Of a stretch of DNA of 64,000 bases, positions 1 through 9,170 are shown in pieces. The first letter of the stretch is position 1. Each line of letters starts with the position of its first letter. The stretch is taken from the NCBI GenBank assembly GCA_050998805.1, contig JBPCPV010000006.1:1-64000 (forward strand), given 5' to 3'. Origin of the DNA: JAICKM01 sp050998805. GTDB lineage: Bacteria; Chloroflexota; Chloroflexia; QHBQ01; JAICKM01. Under the pieces are notes generated by a model. It worked only from the letters and a program-made list of their open reading frames with translations, had not been told where the DNA came from and made no database searches. Both the position numbers and the translations under genes were made by a program.

Positions 1-186
1 GGCTATCCGAAGGCCGAGAGGATCTCCGATTGGCAGCGGATCAGCATTCATACGAAGCAATTGTACCGAAATCTGGGCGGCAAGCGCAAGTCGCTGGGTG
101 AGCCGCGCAACACGCTAGACATGTACCTACAGCTATTCGGCACGCGGCTATCCCCCTGTCGAGGCGCAGAAATCGGGCAACATTGA
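1..186 (+). CDS. 3' end of an unidentified gene, cut by the window edge
   Basis: Frame 1 is open from the first base to a TGA at 184-186 and gives 61 residues with many Arg, Lys and Gln. The stretch around residues 8-30 (ISDWQRISIHTKQLYRNLGG) is vaguely like the last helices of a DNA-binding domain, but I do not recognise a family. It ends 38 bases before the pgm start. It could also be a chance open frame in GC-rich DNA; the start lies outside the window. Confidence 0.35.
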   Translation, partial: GYPKAERISDWQRISIHTKQLYRNLGGKRKSLGEPRNTLDMYLQLFGTRLSPCRGAEIGQH

Positions 187-224
187 GGTCATTTGTTGCC
201 GTGTGCTGTAGGGAGCGCATAAAC

Positions 225-1868
225 ATGGAAGAGCATGTCAGTCCCCTGGCGGGCAAGCCCGCCCCGCCCGACCAACTGATCGATGTCGATCAACTGAGGG
301 GGCAGTATTACGATCTACACCCCGACCCTTCCGTCCCGGAGCAGCGCGTCAGCTTCGGCACATCGGGGCACCGCGGCTCGGCCGCCGACCGCACCTTCAA
401 TAAGGACCACATCCTAGCGATAACCCAAGCCATCGTCGAGTACCGCACGCGCGAGGGCACCACCGGCCCGCTCTACCTCGGCAAAGACTCTCATGCCCTC
501 TCCGAACCCGCCGAACGCACTGCAATGGAGGTGCTCGCAGCACACGGTGTCGAAGTCCTGCCCGCCCAGAACAACGGCCTCACCCCCACCCCAGTCATCT
601 CGCACGCCATCTTGACCTATAATCACGGGCGCAAGACCGGCCTGGCCGACGGCATCGTCATCACCCCATCGCACAATCCCCCGAGCGATGGCGGCTTCAA
701 GTACAATCCCCCGAACGGCGGCCCCGCCGAGCCTGACATCACCGGCTGGGTACAAGACCGCGCCAATGCCCTCCTTGCCGAGAAGAACAAGAGCGTCCGG
801 CGCGTCTCCTATGCCGACGCGCTCACCGCCCCCACCACCCATCCCTACGACTTCATCATCCCCTATGTCGCCGACTTGGCGAATGTGCTCGACCTGGACG
901 CGATACGGGCCTCCGGACTGACCATCGGGGCCGACCCCCTGGGAGGTGCTTCTGTCGGCTACTGGGGACCAGTCGCCGAGCGATACGGCCTGCGCCTCAC
1001 CGTCGTGAACACGGCCATTGACCCGACCTTCCGCTTCGTGCCTGTTGACCACGATGGCCAGATCCGCATGGACTGCTCCTCGCCCTACGCGATGGCAAAC
1101 CTCGTTCGCCTAAAAGACACCTACGACATTGCCTTCGCAACCGACACAGACGCCGACCGGCACGGCATCGTCACCCGCAGCAACGGCCTGATGAATCCCA
1201 ATCACTACCTGGCCGTCGCCATTTGGTATCTCTTCCGGCACCGACCCGCCTGGCCCGCCGCCTGCCAGGTCGGCAAGACGGTCGTCAGCAGCAGCCTGAT
1301 CGACCGCGTGGCCCGCGAGATCGACAGGCCGCTCTACGAGGTGCCGGTGGGGTTCAAGTGGTTCGTCGCCGGTCTGCTCGCCGGCAAGCTCGGATTCGGC
1401 GGCGAGGAGAGCGCCGGGGCCTCGTTCCTACGCCGCGACGGCACCGTCTGGACTACCGACAAAGATGGGCTGATCATGGGCCTGCTGGCCGCCGAGATCA
1501 CCGCTCGCACCGGCCGCGACCCCGGCCTGCATTACGCCGATCTCACCGCCCGCCTCGGCACCCCGTTCTACACCCGCATCGACTCCCCCGCCACGCCGGA
1601 GCAGAAGGCTCGCCTCAGCAAGCTAGCGCCCGACGATGTGCATACTTCTACGCTCGCCGGGGAGCCGATCCTAGCCAAGCTGACGACGGCACCCGGCGAC
1701 AACGAGCCGATCGGCGGACTGAAGGTGGTAACCGAACACGGCTGGTTCGCTGCTCGCCCCTCCGGCACCGAGGCCGTCAATAAAGTCTACGCCGAGAGCT
1801 TCACCAGCCAAGCGCACCTGGACCGGATCCTCGCCGAGGCCGAAACCCTCGTGCGCGGCGATGTCTGA
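225..1868 (+). CDS. pgm: Phosphoglucomutase, alpha-D-glucose-phosphate specific
   Basis: Cytosolic enzyme interconverting glucose 1-phosphate and glucose 6-phosphate. The 547-residue product has the usual length of the E. coli Pgm type. The phosphoserine loop TPSHNP is at residues 147-152 (Ser149), followed by the conserved DGGFKYNPPNGGPAE stretch, the metal loop DTDADRHG, the sugar-specificity loop GGEESAG and the C-terminal phosphate-binding RPSGTEAVNKVY. I chose the ATG at 225 because GGGAG lies 9 bases upstream; a TTG at 183 would add 14 unconserved residues. It converges on zwf with a gap of 17 bases, so two enzymes that share glucose 6-phosphate sit side by side on opposite strands. Confidence 0.96.
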   Translation: MEEHVSPLAGKPAPPDQLIDVDQLRGQYYDLHPDPSVPEQRVSFGTSGHRGSAADRTFNKDHILAITQAIVEYRTREGTTGPLYLGKDSHALSEPAERTAMEVLAAHGVEVLPAQNNGLTPTPVISHAILTYNHGRKTGLADGIVITPSHNPPSDGGFKYNPPNGGPAEPDITGWVQDRANALLAEKNKSVRRVSYADALTAPTTHPYDFIIPYVADLANVLDLDAIRASGLTIGADPLGGASVGYWGPVAERYGLRLTVVNTAIDPTFRFVPVDHDGQIRMDCSSPYAMANLVRLKDTYDIAFATDTDADRHGIVTRSNGLMNPNHYLAVAIWYLFRHRPAWPAACQVGKTVVSSSLIDRVAREIDRPLYEVPVGFKWFVAGLLAGKLGFGGEESAGASFLRRDGTVWTTDKDGLIMGLLAAEITARTGRDPGLHYADLTARLGTPFYTRIDSPATPEQKARLSKLAPDDVHTSTLAGEPILAKLTTAPGDNEPIGGLKVVTEHGWFAARPSGTEAVNKVYAESFTSQAHLDRILAEAETLVRGDV

Positions 1869-1885
1869 ACCGCTTGATTAGCGCC

Positions 1886-3265
1886 TCATTGTGCCGGATC
1901 GGGGTTGTGCCAGCCGCCATGTCGCGCGATAAGCGCATCCGCTTCGGGCGGACCCCAGGTGCCGGGTGCGTACTCATGTACCGGGGTGGGTTTGTGCAGT
2001 ATCGGGTCAACCACACGCCAGGCGGCTTCCACCGTATCCTCGCGTGTGAACAGGTTCGCATCGCCGTGCAGCGCATCGCCGAGCAGCCGCTCGTACGGCA
2101 GCATCTCGTCGCCCGGTTTATGGGCAGCAACCAGCCGCACCATTTCGCCCACCATTCCCTCGCCCGGCACCTTTGCCTGCGCTTCGAGCGCGATGAAGAC
2201 ATCCGGGCTGAGGCGGAAGTTAAAGCGGTCGGCCCGGCTCTGATCCACCCGCCCGAAGACGATCTGAGGCGGCAGCTTCAGCTGAACCACCACCTCGGTG
2301 CTCGTAACAGGCAGGCACTTCCCGGCCCGGATATAGATCGGCACCCCCGCCCAACGCCAGTCTGCGATCTGGAGCCGCACCGCCACGAAGGTCTCGACCT
2401 GTGAGTCGGCAGCGACGCCCGGCTCCCCCCGATAGCCGGCATATTGGCCGCGCACAACGTCCGCCGGATCGAGCGGGCGCATCGCCTTCATCAACACCGA
2501 CTTCTGGTCGCGGATCGATTCGGTGTCCTGCCGCGACGGTGGCTCCATAGTCAGCAGCGTGACTACCTGTAGCAGGTGGTTTTGCAGCACATCGCGGACC
2601 GCGCCCACTTCCTCGTAGAACTTCCCACGGTCCGCTACCCCAAACTGCTCGGCCATCGTGATCTGGATGCTCGATACATAGTGACGGCTCCAGATCGGTT
2701 CCAGGAAGGCGTTGGCAAACCGAAAGAAGAGCAAGTTCTCCACAGGCTCCTTGCCCAGGTAGTGGTCTATGCGGAAGATGGCCCGCTCAGGAAAGTACTT
2801 CTCCAGCGTCCGGTTAAGCTCCTGTGCAGATGCGAGATCGTGCCCAAACGGTTTTTCGACGACCACGCGGGCGTCCTGGGCTGCGCCTGCCTGCGCCAGG
2901 CCAGCCGCCACCGTGCCGAAGAGGCTCGGCGGGATAGCCAGGTAGTGCAGCGGACGCTTCGCAGCACCAAGCGCCTGCTTGAGTCTGCCGTAAGTCGCCT
3001 CGTCGTGGTAGTCGCCGCCCACATAGTGCAGCAAGCTGATGAGTTTGGCGAACGCCGCCTCGTTAACGCCGCCGTGTTGCTCCAGGCTCTGTCGCGCCCT
3101 CGCTCGTATCTCCTCGTCCGTCAGAGAAGATCCCGCCACGCCGATGATCGGCAAGTCAAAATGCCCGTGACGGATCATCGCCTGTAGCGCCGGGAAGATC
3201 TGCTTTGCTGCCAAGTCGCCGGTAGCGCCGAAGAATACAAACGCATCTGATGGAAGCGCCGCCAT
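1886..3265 (-). CDS. zwf: Glucose-6-phosphate 1-dehydrogenase
   Basis: First step of the oxidative pentose phosphate pathway, oxidising glucose 6-phosphate with NAD(P)+. The N-terminal Rossmann motif GATGDLAAKQ is near residues 13-22, the EKPFG motif near 137-141, and the substrate-binding and catalytic signature RIDHYLGKE near 165-173. At 459 residues it is a little shorter than typical (about 490). The ATG at 3265 is preceded by AGGAGG with a 6-base spacer, so I prefer it to the TTG at 3271. It lies 21 bases downstream of the WD40 lipoprotein on the same strand and is probably co-transcribed with it and with the SLH protein further upstream. Confidence 0.96.
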   Translation of the reverse strand: MAALPSDAFVFFGATGDLAAKQIFPALQAMIRHGHFDLPIIGVAGSSLTDEEIRARARQSLEQHGGVNEAAFAKLISLLHYVGGDYHDEATYGRLKQALGAAKRPLHYLAIPPSLFGTVAAGLAQAGAAQDARVVVEKPFGHDLASAQELNRTLEKYFPERAIFRIDHYLGKEPVENLLFFRFANAFLEPIWSRHYVSSIQITMAEQFGVADRGKFYEEVGAVRDVLQNHLLQVVTLLTMEPPSRQDTESIRDQKSVLMKAMRPLDPADVVRGQYAGYRGEPGVAADSQVETFVAVRLQIADWRWAGVPIYIRAGKCLPVTSTEVVVQLKLPPQIVFGRVDQSRADRFNFRLSPDVFIALEAQAKVPGEGMVGEMVRLVAAHKPGDEMLPYERLLGDALHGDANLFTREDTVEAAWRVVDPILHKPTPVHEYAPGTWGPPEADALIARHGGWHNPDPAQ

Positions 3266-3286
3266 GTTCAACCTCCTATAGTTACA

Positions 3287-4462
3287 TCACGGCACCGGCC
3301 ACAAGCGCACGGTCTTGTCGCTCGACGCTGAGGCAAGGGTCTTGCCGTCAGGCGACCAAGCCACTTTGTTTACCGCGTCGGTGTGTCCGGTGAAGGTAGC
3401 CAGAAGTGTGCTGTCGGCCCGCCATAAGCGCACGATTTTGTCTGAGCCGCCGGAGGCCAGGATCTTGCCGTCGGGCGACCAGGCGACGCTGCTCACTCGA
3501 TCGATTAGATCGAGGTGGTTTCTGAGCAGTGTGCCGTCAGCCTGCCAAAACGTCACGCCGTCACCTCCGGCCAGCATCCGGCCATCCGGGGACCACGCCA
3601 GGCTGTCAACGTTTCCCTGGTTCCTCACCCGCTTTACGAGCGCGCCCGTCGTGTCGTAGATGCAGACGTCTCCGCTTTCATCACCAGTCGCCCACTGCTT
3701 GCTGTCCGGCGACCATGCCAGCGCCCAGGCGGGCGTGCCGCCTCCGCTACCTATATGGGCGACTTCGCTGCCGTCGGGTCGCCAGAGCTTGTAATCGCCG
3801 GCCCCGCCAGCCAGCCATTTGCCGTCGGGCGACCATGCCAGGTTGAAGAACTTGCCGCCGCTGCCGAGCGTGTGCATAGTCGCAAGCAGAGTGCCGTCGG
3901 GGTGCCAAAGTTGCACCGTAGGCAACGGGAATGTGATGATCGAAGCTGCCGCCAGCGTCTTGGCGTCGGGCGACCAGGCGAGGCCGAACACCGTCCCTGA
4001 GTTGGCAGCGATGCTCCGTATCGGCGTGCCATCTGGTTGCCACAGACGGACCTTTTGATCGCTTGATCCGGAGGCGAGCATTTTGCCGTCCGGCGACCAA
4101 GCTAGGCTGAAAACCGATGCCGTCTGATCCCCTAGGCTCGTCACGGCGGTCCCATCCGCCCTCCAGAGGCGTAATGTTGTGTCGGCCTGGTTGTCCAAAG
4201 ATCCCGCACCCGACGCCAGGAGCCGACCGTCCGGCGACCACGCAAGTTGCGTCACGCCGGCGGTGTGCCCCGTTAGCACCGTTGCGCCGGTCGGCGCGGC
4301 GGGCGACGGGCTGAGTGGTGCAGCCGTGAACTGAGGTGCCACGGTCGGCGAGAGGGTGACCGGACTGCCGGGAACCGGCGCAGGCCCGATGCCGCAGCTC
4401 GCTATCAGCAAGCAGACCGCCGCGATCCCCGCGAGGCCAGCAAGCCATTGTTGTCGCTTCAT
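3287..4462 (-). CDS. WD40-repeat lipoprotein (eight repeats)
   Basis: 391 residues. The N-terminus is a lipoprotein signal: MKRQ, a hydrophobic core, then IASC with the lipidated Cys at residue 23. A short Pro/Thr linker follows, and residues about 60-391 hold eight WD40-type repeats, each with the core (L/V)AWSPDGKxLASG...VRLW. Such repeats form a beta-propeller that binds other proteins; no enzyme is implied. Export and membrane anchoring are expected. It sits between the SLH protein (25 bases) and zwf (21 bases) on one strand, which suggests an operon, although a link to sugar metabolism is not evident. The repeats are nearly identical to one another, suggesting recent internal duplication. 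Confidence 0.9.
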   Translation of the reverse strand: MKRQQWLAGLAGIAAVCLLIASCGIGPAPVPGSPVTLSPTVAPQFTAAPLSPSPAAPTGATVLTGHTAGVTQLAWSPDGRLLASGAGSLDNQADTTLRLWRADGTAVTSLGDQTASVFSLAWSPDGKMLASGSSDQKVRLWQPDGTPIRSIAANSGTVFGLAWSPDAKTLAAASIITFPLPTVQLWHPDGTLLATMHTLGSGGKFFNLAWSPDGKWLAGGAGDYKLWRPDGSEVAHIGSGGGTPAWALAWSPDSKQWATGDESGDVCIYDTTGALVKRVRNQGNVDSLAWSPDGRMLAGGDGVTFWQADGTLLRNHLDLIDRVSSVAWSPDGKILASGGSDKIVRLWRADSTLLATFTGHTDAVNKVAWSPDGKTLASASSDKTVRLWPVP

Positions 4463-4487
4463 CGCATATCGTACCCTATTTCACCGC

Positions 4488-7400
4488 CTATGGGCCGCAG
4501 CTGACCGGCGGGTTCACGATGCTCAGGTAGACGATCTTGCTTATCTGACCGCGTGTCGCGTCGCTGTACGGGCGGAACGTGCCGTCGCTGTAGCCGCTAA
4601 CCACTCCGTGGCAGACCGCCGTCTCGATCACAGTGTAGAACGTCGAGCCGCGCGGCACATCGCTGAACGTTGGCACCGCCGGGTTGTACAACGCCCAGCC
4701 TGCTGCGATCACATCTATCTTGGCGAGTTGGCCCCGTGTGACATTGTTGTATGGCAGGAAGTACGGCCTGTGCTGTGCGTCACAAGGACCGGCCGGTGCC
4801 GTGCCGCATGTATAGCCGCTCACGATGCCGTCTGCCGATGCTGTCTCCACCACAGCGTAGAAGTTGTTGCCCGGCGTCACATCGGTGAAGGTATAGCTCC
4901 CACCGCTCGGCGTCCTGATCGCCTTCTGGAAGCCGAGGACAACGATCTTGACCATCTGCGAGCGGGTTGTCGGGTTGTATGGACGGAACGTGCCGTCAGA
5001 ATAGCCGGAGATCACCCCGTGGCAGTAGAGGTACTGCACCGGCGTGTAGAAGTAGTCGCTCATATGGACGTCGGAGAAGTTGATCGTGCAGGCCGTTGGG
5101 GTAGCAGTAGCGGCAGGCGGCGCGGTCGGTGTGAAGGTGGCCGCCGGTTGGGTCGTAGCCGTCGGACTGGTGCCCGGCTGGGTCGTCGGCGTCGCCGTGT
5201 TAGCCGGAGGCGTCGTCGGTGTCGCTGTCGCGGGCACGGTGGCGCTGGGCACGACCGGCGTCGCTGTCTGTGTCGTCGTGCCTGTCGCCGTGGCAACGCT
5301 GGTCGGTGTCGGCGTGCAAACCACCTGCGGCGGCAGCAGCTCGCTGCTCGCGGTCAACGCATCAGGCACGGCGACCGCGAGGCGCTCCCTGCGCGGAGCC
5401 TGCTTGCCTCCCACGCTGCCCGCAGTGGCCGCCGAACCGCCGTAGATAAGCACGCGCCCGTCCGGTAGCGTGCCCTGGGCGTTTCCGTAGCGCGCATCGT
5501 TCACCAGAGGCCCATCGCTCCAGGTGTTGCCGGCGATGTCATAGATCCGTGTCAAGGTTGTGCGCCTGGCGAAAGTCGCGTAGTCGGTTCCGAGTGTGGC
5601 GATCAACCGGCCCGCGCCATAGGGCGAGATGCTCGGGACCACTCCCAGCCCGCCGGTGTTCGCCGAGGCGAGGGTCGCCCAGGTGTCGGTCGAGGGGTTG
5701 TAGGCATACAGGGTATCAGTCGAGTTGCCGGCGTTATCCGCCCCTCCGAAGACATACACCAAACCGTCGGTAGCCGTCGCGCCGCTGAGGAAAAGAGCGT
5801 TGGGTAGTGGCGCGCCGGTCGTCCAGGTGTTGGTAGTCAGGTCCAGGATGTTCGTAGTGCTGTAGACGTTGTTGTTATCGGCACCGCCGATCACGTAGAG
5901 GTGGTTGTTGACTGTCGCCACGGCAGGCCCCTGCACTCCTGTTGCCCTCGGCACCGAGGGGGCGAAGCTCCAGGCGTTAGCGCCGATGTCGAATACCTGG
6001 ACCGTGGTCGTCAGGGTCCGCGTCGGGATGTCGCTCCCGCCGACGACATAGATCTTGCCGTTCGCCGAGCCCATTCCGTAGACGCCCTCCGGCACCGGCA
6101 GCGTCGGCAGCGACTCCCAGGCGTTGGTGGCGGGGTTGAAGCGCGAGGCGTCATTCAAGACCGGCGGGTTGGCGCCGGACCAGCCGCCCGCCGTGTAGAG
6201 CTTGCCGTCCGTCCCTATCGCACCCTGTATGTACTCTCGGGCGGGGTTTCGCGGCGGACCGAACTGCCAGGCCGGCAACGCCCCACAGCCTATCGGCGTC
6301 GCCGTGCCCGTTGGGCTTGCGGCCATCGTCGCCGTGCCCGTTGATGTTGCGGCTGCCGTCGCCGTGCCCGTTGGGGTCGTTGAGGGCGTGCCCTGGGTTG
6401 ACGTGTAGATCCCCTGCGCGACATAGGCATCCTGGTTACTGCCGTTGCGGATGTCGGTCCAGACCGGGATCACCAGGCCGTTGACGGCGGCGATGCCGCT
6501 GTAGTCGCCGATGAAGCCGCTCGTGCCCGGTATCGATGGCGCGCTGCTCACCGCTACATTAGGCTCGAAACTCGCCCCGTGGTCCAGCGAGTCCGCGTAG
6601 TATTCCTTGTAATTCGCGTCGTTCGGATCCTCGCGCCGGTCGAACCAGCCTATATGGACACGCCCGTCCGGCGACGTTGCGATCCAGGGGAAAAATTGGT
6701 CCTTGCCGTTGCCCACCGGGTCGTCGTTCACGCGCTGGGGCGCACCCCAGGTCGTGCCGTTGTCGGTAGAGCGGCTGAAGAGGATGTCGGCGTCGCCGGT
6801 GCGGTAGTCGGCCCAGACGGCGTAGAGATAGCCGTCGAGCTGCTGGTCCACGGCCATCGCCCCGAAGGCGTTGTCCCGGAAGTTAGTGTGCGGCAGCGGG
6901 CTGGGCAGGTCGGTGATCGAGGCGATATGGGTGAAGAACGGGAAGGTCTGCCCGCCGTCTGTCGAGCGCGAGAAAAGCACCGTATCGTAATTGAGTTGGC
7001 TCTGCGTCTGTGCGCCGAGGTAGTAGGCGTAGACCTCGCCATGCCTCCCGATCGCCGGCACGGTGCCCTGGTTGTTGTTCGAGAAGACCGGGCTGACCGT
7101 GATCGGCACCGACCATGTGATGCCGTGATCGCTGCTCTTGGAGAGGATCGTTGAGGCGTCGCGCTGGCTGGACGCGGCACCGCAATTGCTGCCCGCTTGG
7201 AAGACGAAGTGCGTCCACCCCTCGTAGACGGTGCCCGAATACGGGCTGGTCACATTCGCGTCCACAGCCACGTAGTCCTTATCCTGGAACACCGCGATCT
7301 GGCCGTTGTTAGTATTCGCCGCCAGTTGGAGTGGCGCGCTGAAGCTCGCGCCCGCATCGGTCGAGCGCGAGACATACATACCTCCGGCGGCCGTGCATAT

Positions 7401-7898
7401 CGCCTGATAGCCCAGGTAGCCGAAGTAGGCATGGCCGCCGTGGTCGAAGGTCATCGCAGGGTCGCCATAATAGAGGCCCGTGACCCCCGGCACCGGGTAA
7501 TTTGCCCAGGTCGTGCCGCCGCTGCTAGACAGGTAGACCTCGGGGCAGAGGTTGCATCGGTAGTCGTTCGCCGAGGCTATCACCCGTTGGCTGTCGTCGG
7601 GATTGATCGCTATCGTGGTTTCGTTCTGGGCCGATGGGTCGTTCAGCGAGGCGCTGACGTTTGGGCCGAATACAGGCGGCGTCAGGAGAACGTTCCGCCG
7701 CTCCCCCAACCCCTGCCCGAGCATCTCCGCCGGCGGTACGGCCACCACTCCCGATAGGTGGTGGAAACGATCCGCGATCCTCGGAACGCTTTGTTCCGTC
7801 GGAAGCGCCGCGCCCGCAGTCCTGCTGAGGCCCACAAGCCCCATACCCAGCACGGCGGCTCCAAGTAAGAAACACCAGAAGTAGGATACCCGTTTCAT
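4488..7898 (-). CDS. SLH-anchored surface protein with sialidase-like and kelch propellers
   Basis: 1136 residues from the ATG at 7898, which has GGGAGA just upstream; longer versions of the frame run across the promoter. Order: a signal peptide (MKRVSYFW, hydrophobic core, AGAALP), a BNR/sialidase-like propeller with repeated S-x-DxGxxW motifs up to about residue 460, a Thr/Ala/Pro linker, a kelch propeller with repeated 'LYVIGG/ IYVVGG' strands, a second long Thr/Pro linker, and three SLH domains at the C-terminus (SDYFYTPVQYLYCHGVISGY...). SLH domains bind cell-wall polymer, so this is a surface-bound protein. The sialidase fold alone does not prove glycosidase activity. The second SLH repeat has a short insert with two Cys. 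Confidence 0.9.
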   Translation of the reverse strand: MKRVSYFWCFLLGAAVLGMGLVGLSRTAGAALPTEQSVPRIADRFHHLSGVVAVPPAEMLGQGLGERRNVLLTPPVFGPNVSASLNDPSAQNETTIAINPDDSQRVIASANDYRCNLCPEVYLSSSGGTTWANYPVPGVTGLYYGDPAMTFDHGGHAYFGYLGYQAICTAAGGMYVSRSTDAGASFSAPLQLAANTNNGQIAVFQDKDYVAVDANVTSPYSGTVYEGWTHFVFQAGSNCGAASSQRDASTILSKSSDHGITWSVPITVSPVFSNNNQGTVPAIGRHGEVYAYYLGAQTQSQLNYDTVLFSRSTDGGQTFPFFTHIASITDLPSPLPHTNFRDNAFGAMAVDQQLDGYLYAVWADYRTGDADILFSRSTDNGTTWGAPQRVNDDPVGNGKDQFFPWIATSPDGRVHIGWFDRREDPNDANYKEYYADSLDHGASFEPNVAVSSAPSIPGTSGFIGDYSGIAAVNGLVIPVWTDIRNGSNQDAYVAQGIYTSTQGTPSTTPTGTATAAATSTGTATMAASPTGTATPIGCGALPAWQFGPPRNPAREYIQGAIGTDGKLYTAGGWSGANPPVLNDASRFNPATNAWESLPTLPVPEGVYGMGSANGKIYVVGGSDIPTRTLTTTVQVFDIGANAWSFAPSVPRATGVQGPAVATVNNHLYVIGGADNNNVYSTTNILDLTTNTWTTGAPLPNALFLSGATATDGLVYVFGGADNAGNSTDTLYAYNPSTDTWATLASANTGGLGVVPSISPYGAGRLIATLGTDYATFARRTTLTRIYDIAGNTWSDGPLVNDARYGNAQGTLPDGRVLIYGGSAATAGSVGGKQAPRRERLAVAVPDALTASSELLPPQVVCTPTPTSVATATGTTTQTATPVVPSATVPATATPTTPPANTATPTTQPGTSPTATTQPAATFTPTAPPAATATPTACTINFSDVHMSDYFYTPVQYLYCHGVISGYSDGTFRPYNPTTRSQMVKIVVLGFQKAIRTPSGGSYTFTDVTPGNNFYAVVETASADGIVSGYTCGTAPAGPCDAQHRPYFLPYNNVTRGQLAKIDVIAAGWALYNPAVPTFSDVPRGSTFYTVIETAVCHGVVSGYSDGTFRPYSDATRGQISKIVYLSIVNPPVSCGP

Positions 7899-8061
7899 CG
7901 CATTCTCCCTTCCAAACAAAGCTGATGTCATGGGGGGTCTCCCCCCGGCAACCCCAGTATACAACAAAACCCGATGCGCGCAAGTCAGCCAGTTGTTGGC
8001 CGGGCAGATCGTTGGGCGAGGCCCGGCTCGTTTAATCAGCAGACCTAATAGGAGGTAGACT
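7899..8061. promoter_or_regulatory. Divergent intergenic region between SLH protein and rhodanese
   Basis: On the minus strand TTGCGC (7978-7983) and TATACT (7956-7961) are separated by 16 bases and would drive the SLH-protein operon. Its leader contains a GGGGGG-TCT-CCCCCC hairpin at 7932-7946, close to the ribosome site. On the plus strand GCCGGGC (7999-8005) and GCCCGGC (8021-8027) form an inverted repeat; I see only weak promoter matches for the rhodanese gene. Confidence 0.55.
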
Positions 8062-8946
8062 ATGAATAGGCAGTACAAACTATGGAGCGGTATCCTGATC
8101 TTGATCTTTGCTCTGGCTCTCGCCGGGTGCGGCACAGATGCCTCGCCCGCACCCGCCTCAACGCCCACAGCCGGATACCTTATGACCGCAGGCGACCTGA
8201 CCGCGAGCCTGGCCGACCCAAACCTGCGGATCGTGGATATGGGCGGCGGCGATGAGTACGCGGCCGGCCACCTACCGGGTGCCATCCACATTGACTGGAG
8301 CGAGATCCAAGTGACCGACACGCGAGCGCCCTCGATAGCCGCGTGGCAGGGAAGTGTCGCCGGGCTGCTCGGCAAGCGGGGGATCGGCGACAGCAACCGA
8401 GTGGTAGTCTACGACCACGGTACGTTGTACGGCGCGCGCCTCTTGTGGGTCTTGGACCAACTCGGCCACGCCCAAAAGAGCATCCTCGACGGCGGGTTCG
8501 CGGCCTGGCAGGCGGCGGGAGGCGAGGTGAGCAAGGCGGCCCCGACATACGCGGCAACGACCTATACGGCCCATCCCCGCCCTGACCTTCTGGCAACCGA
8601 GGCACAGGTGAGGGCCGCCCTCGGCCAGTCGGGGATACGCCTCGTGGACGCGCGTAGCCCCGGCGAATACGCCGCAGGCCACATCCCCGGCGCGGTCAAC
8701 ATCCCATTCGACAGCACCGCCGCCTCGGCCTCGCCCCATCTCTTCAAGACCGGCACCGACCTGCGCGCGTTGTTCGCCGCCCATGGCGTCACTCCGGATA
8801 GCCGGGTCGTGACCTACTGCTCGACCGGCGTCCGCGCCTCCGTAGACTACACGGCCCTGCGGCTGGCTGGCTTCGACAAAGTGCAGGTCTACACCGGCTC
8901 CTGGGCCGAGTGGGGCAGCGACCCGACCGCGCCGGTGGAGAAGTAG
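8062..8946 (+). CDS. Rhodanese-type sulfurtransferase lipoprotein, two domains
   Basis: 294 residues with a lipobox LAGC (Cys23), so the enzyme is expected on the outer face of the membrane. Two rhodanese domains follow, about residues 42-155 and 175-290. The first has the CH2A-like YAAGHLPGAIHIDW but no catalytic Cys; the second has the CH2A copy EYAAGHIPGAVNIPF and the active-site loop CSTGVRAS with Cys253. This is the thiosulfate / 3-mercaptopyruvate sulfurtransferase architecture; the loop does not let me choose the donor. AGGAGG at 8050-8055 sets the ATG at 8062. A lipid-anchored version is less usual than the cytosolic one. Confidence 0.9.
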   Translation: MNRQYKLWSGILILIFALALAGCGTDASPAPASTPTAGYLMTAGDLTASLADPNLRIVDMGGGDEYAAGHLPGAIHIDWSEIQVTDTRAPSIAAWQGSVAGLLGKRGIGDSNRVVVYDHGTLYGARLLWVLDQLGHAQKSILDGGFAAWQAAGGEVSKAAPTYAATTYTAHPRPDLLATEAQVRAALGQSGIRLVDARSPGEYAAGHIPGAVNIPFDSTAASASPHLFKTGTDLRALFAAHGVTPDSRVVTYCSTGVRASVDYTALRLAGFDKVQVYTGSWAEWGSDPTAPVEK

Positions 8947-8970
8947 GCTCTATGGCTCAGAGAGCGCATC

Positions 8971-9170
8971 TGCTATAATGGAGAGAAGGAGGTGCAGGGA
9001 TGGTAACGCCCACTCCAGCCCTACCAGCTAACCCCGACCGGCGTGCGGCCCAGGCCGTCCTTAAAGATGCTCACGCCCTCCTGCAAAATCCCCGCGAAGA
9101 ACCACATCGTCTGCTCGTGTTTCAGGATCGTCACGTAGCCGTCCACTGTCGCCGTCGCGCCGGGGGCTAG
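8971..9170 (+). other. Consensus promoter, strong ribosome site and 56-codon orphan ORF
   Basis: TGCTATAAT (8971-8979) is a perfect extended -10, followed by AAGGAGGTG (8987-8995) and an ATG at 9000. The frame gives 56 residues (MVTPTPALPANPDRRAAQAV...) and stops at 9168-9170. Beyond about 9021 it runs antisense inside the 3' end of the lipoprotein gene on the other strand. The expression signals look real; the peptide resembles nothing I know. It may be a short gene or the preserved front of a lost one. Confidence 0.35.

Noticed and set aside
4356..5468. 370-codon plus-strand frame opposite the SLH protein
   Set aside because: Very rich in Arg and Ala and antisense to SLH and linker codons.
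7932..7946. GGGGGG-TCT-CCCCCC as a terminator
   Set aside because: It lies in the leader of the SLH gene with no T-run after it; it may affect translation but is not a typical terminator.
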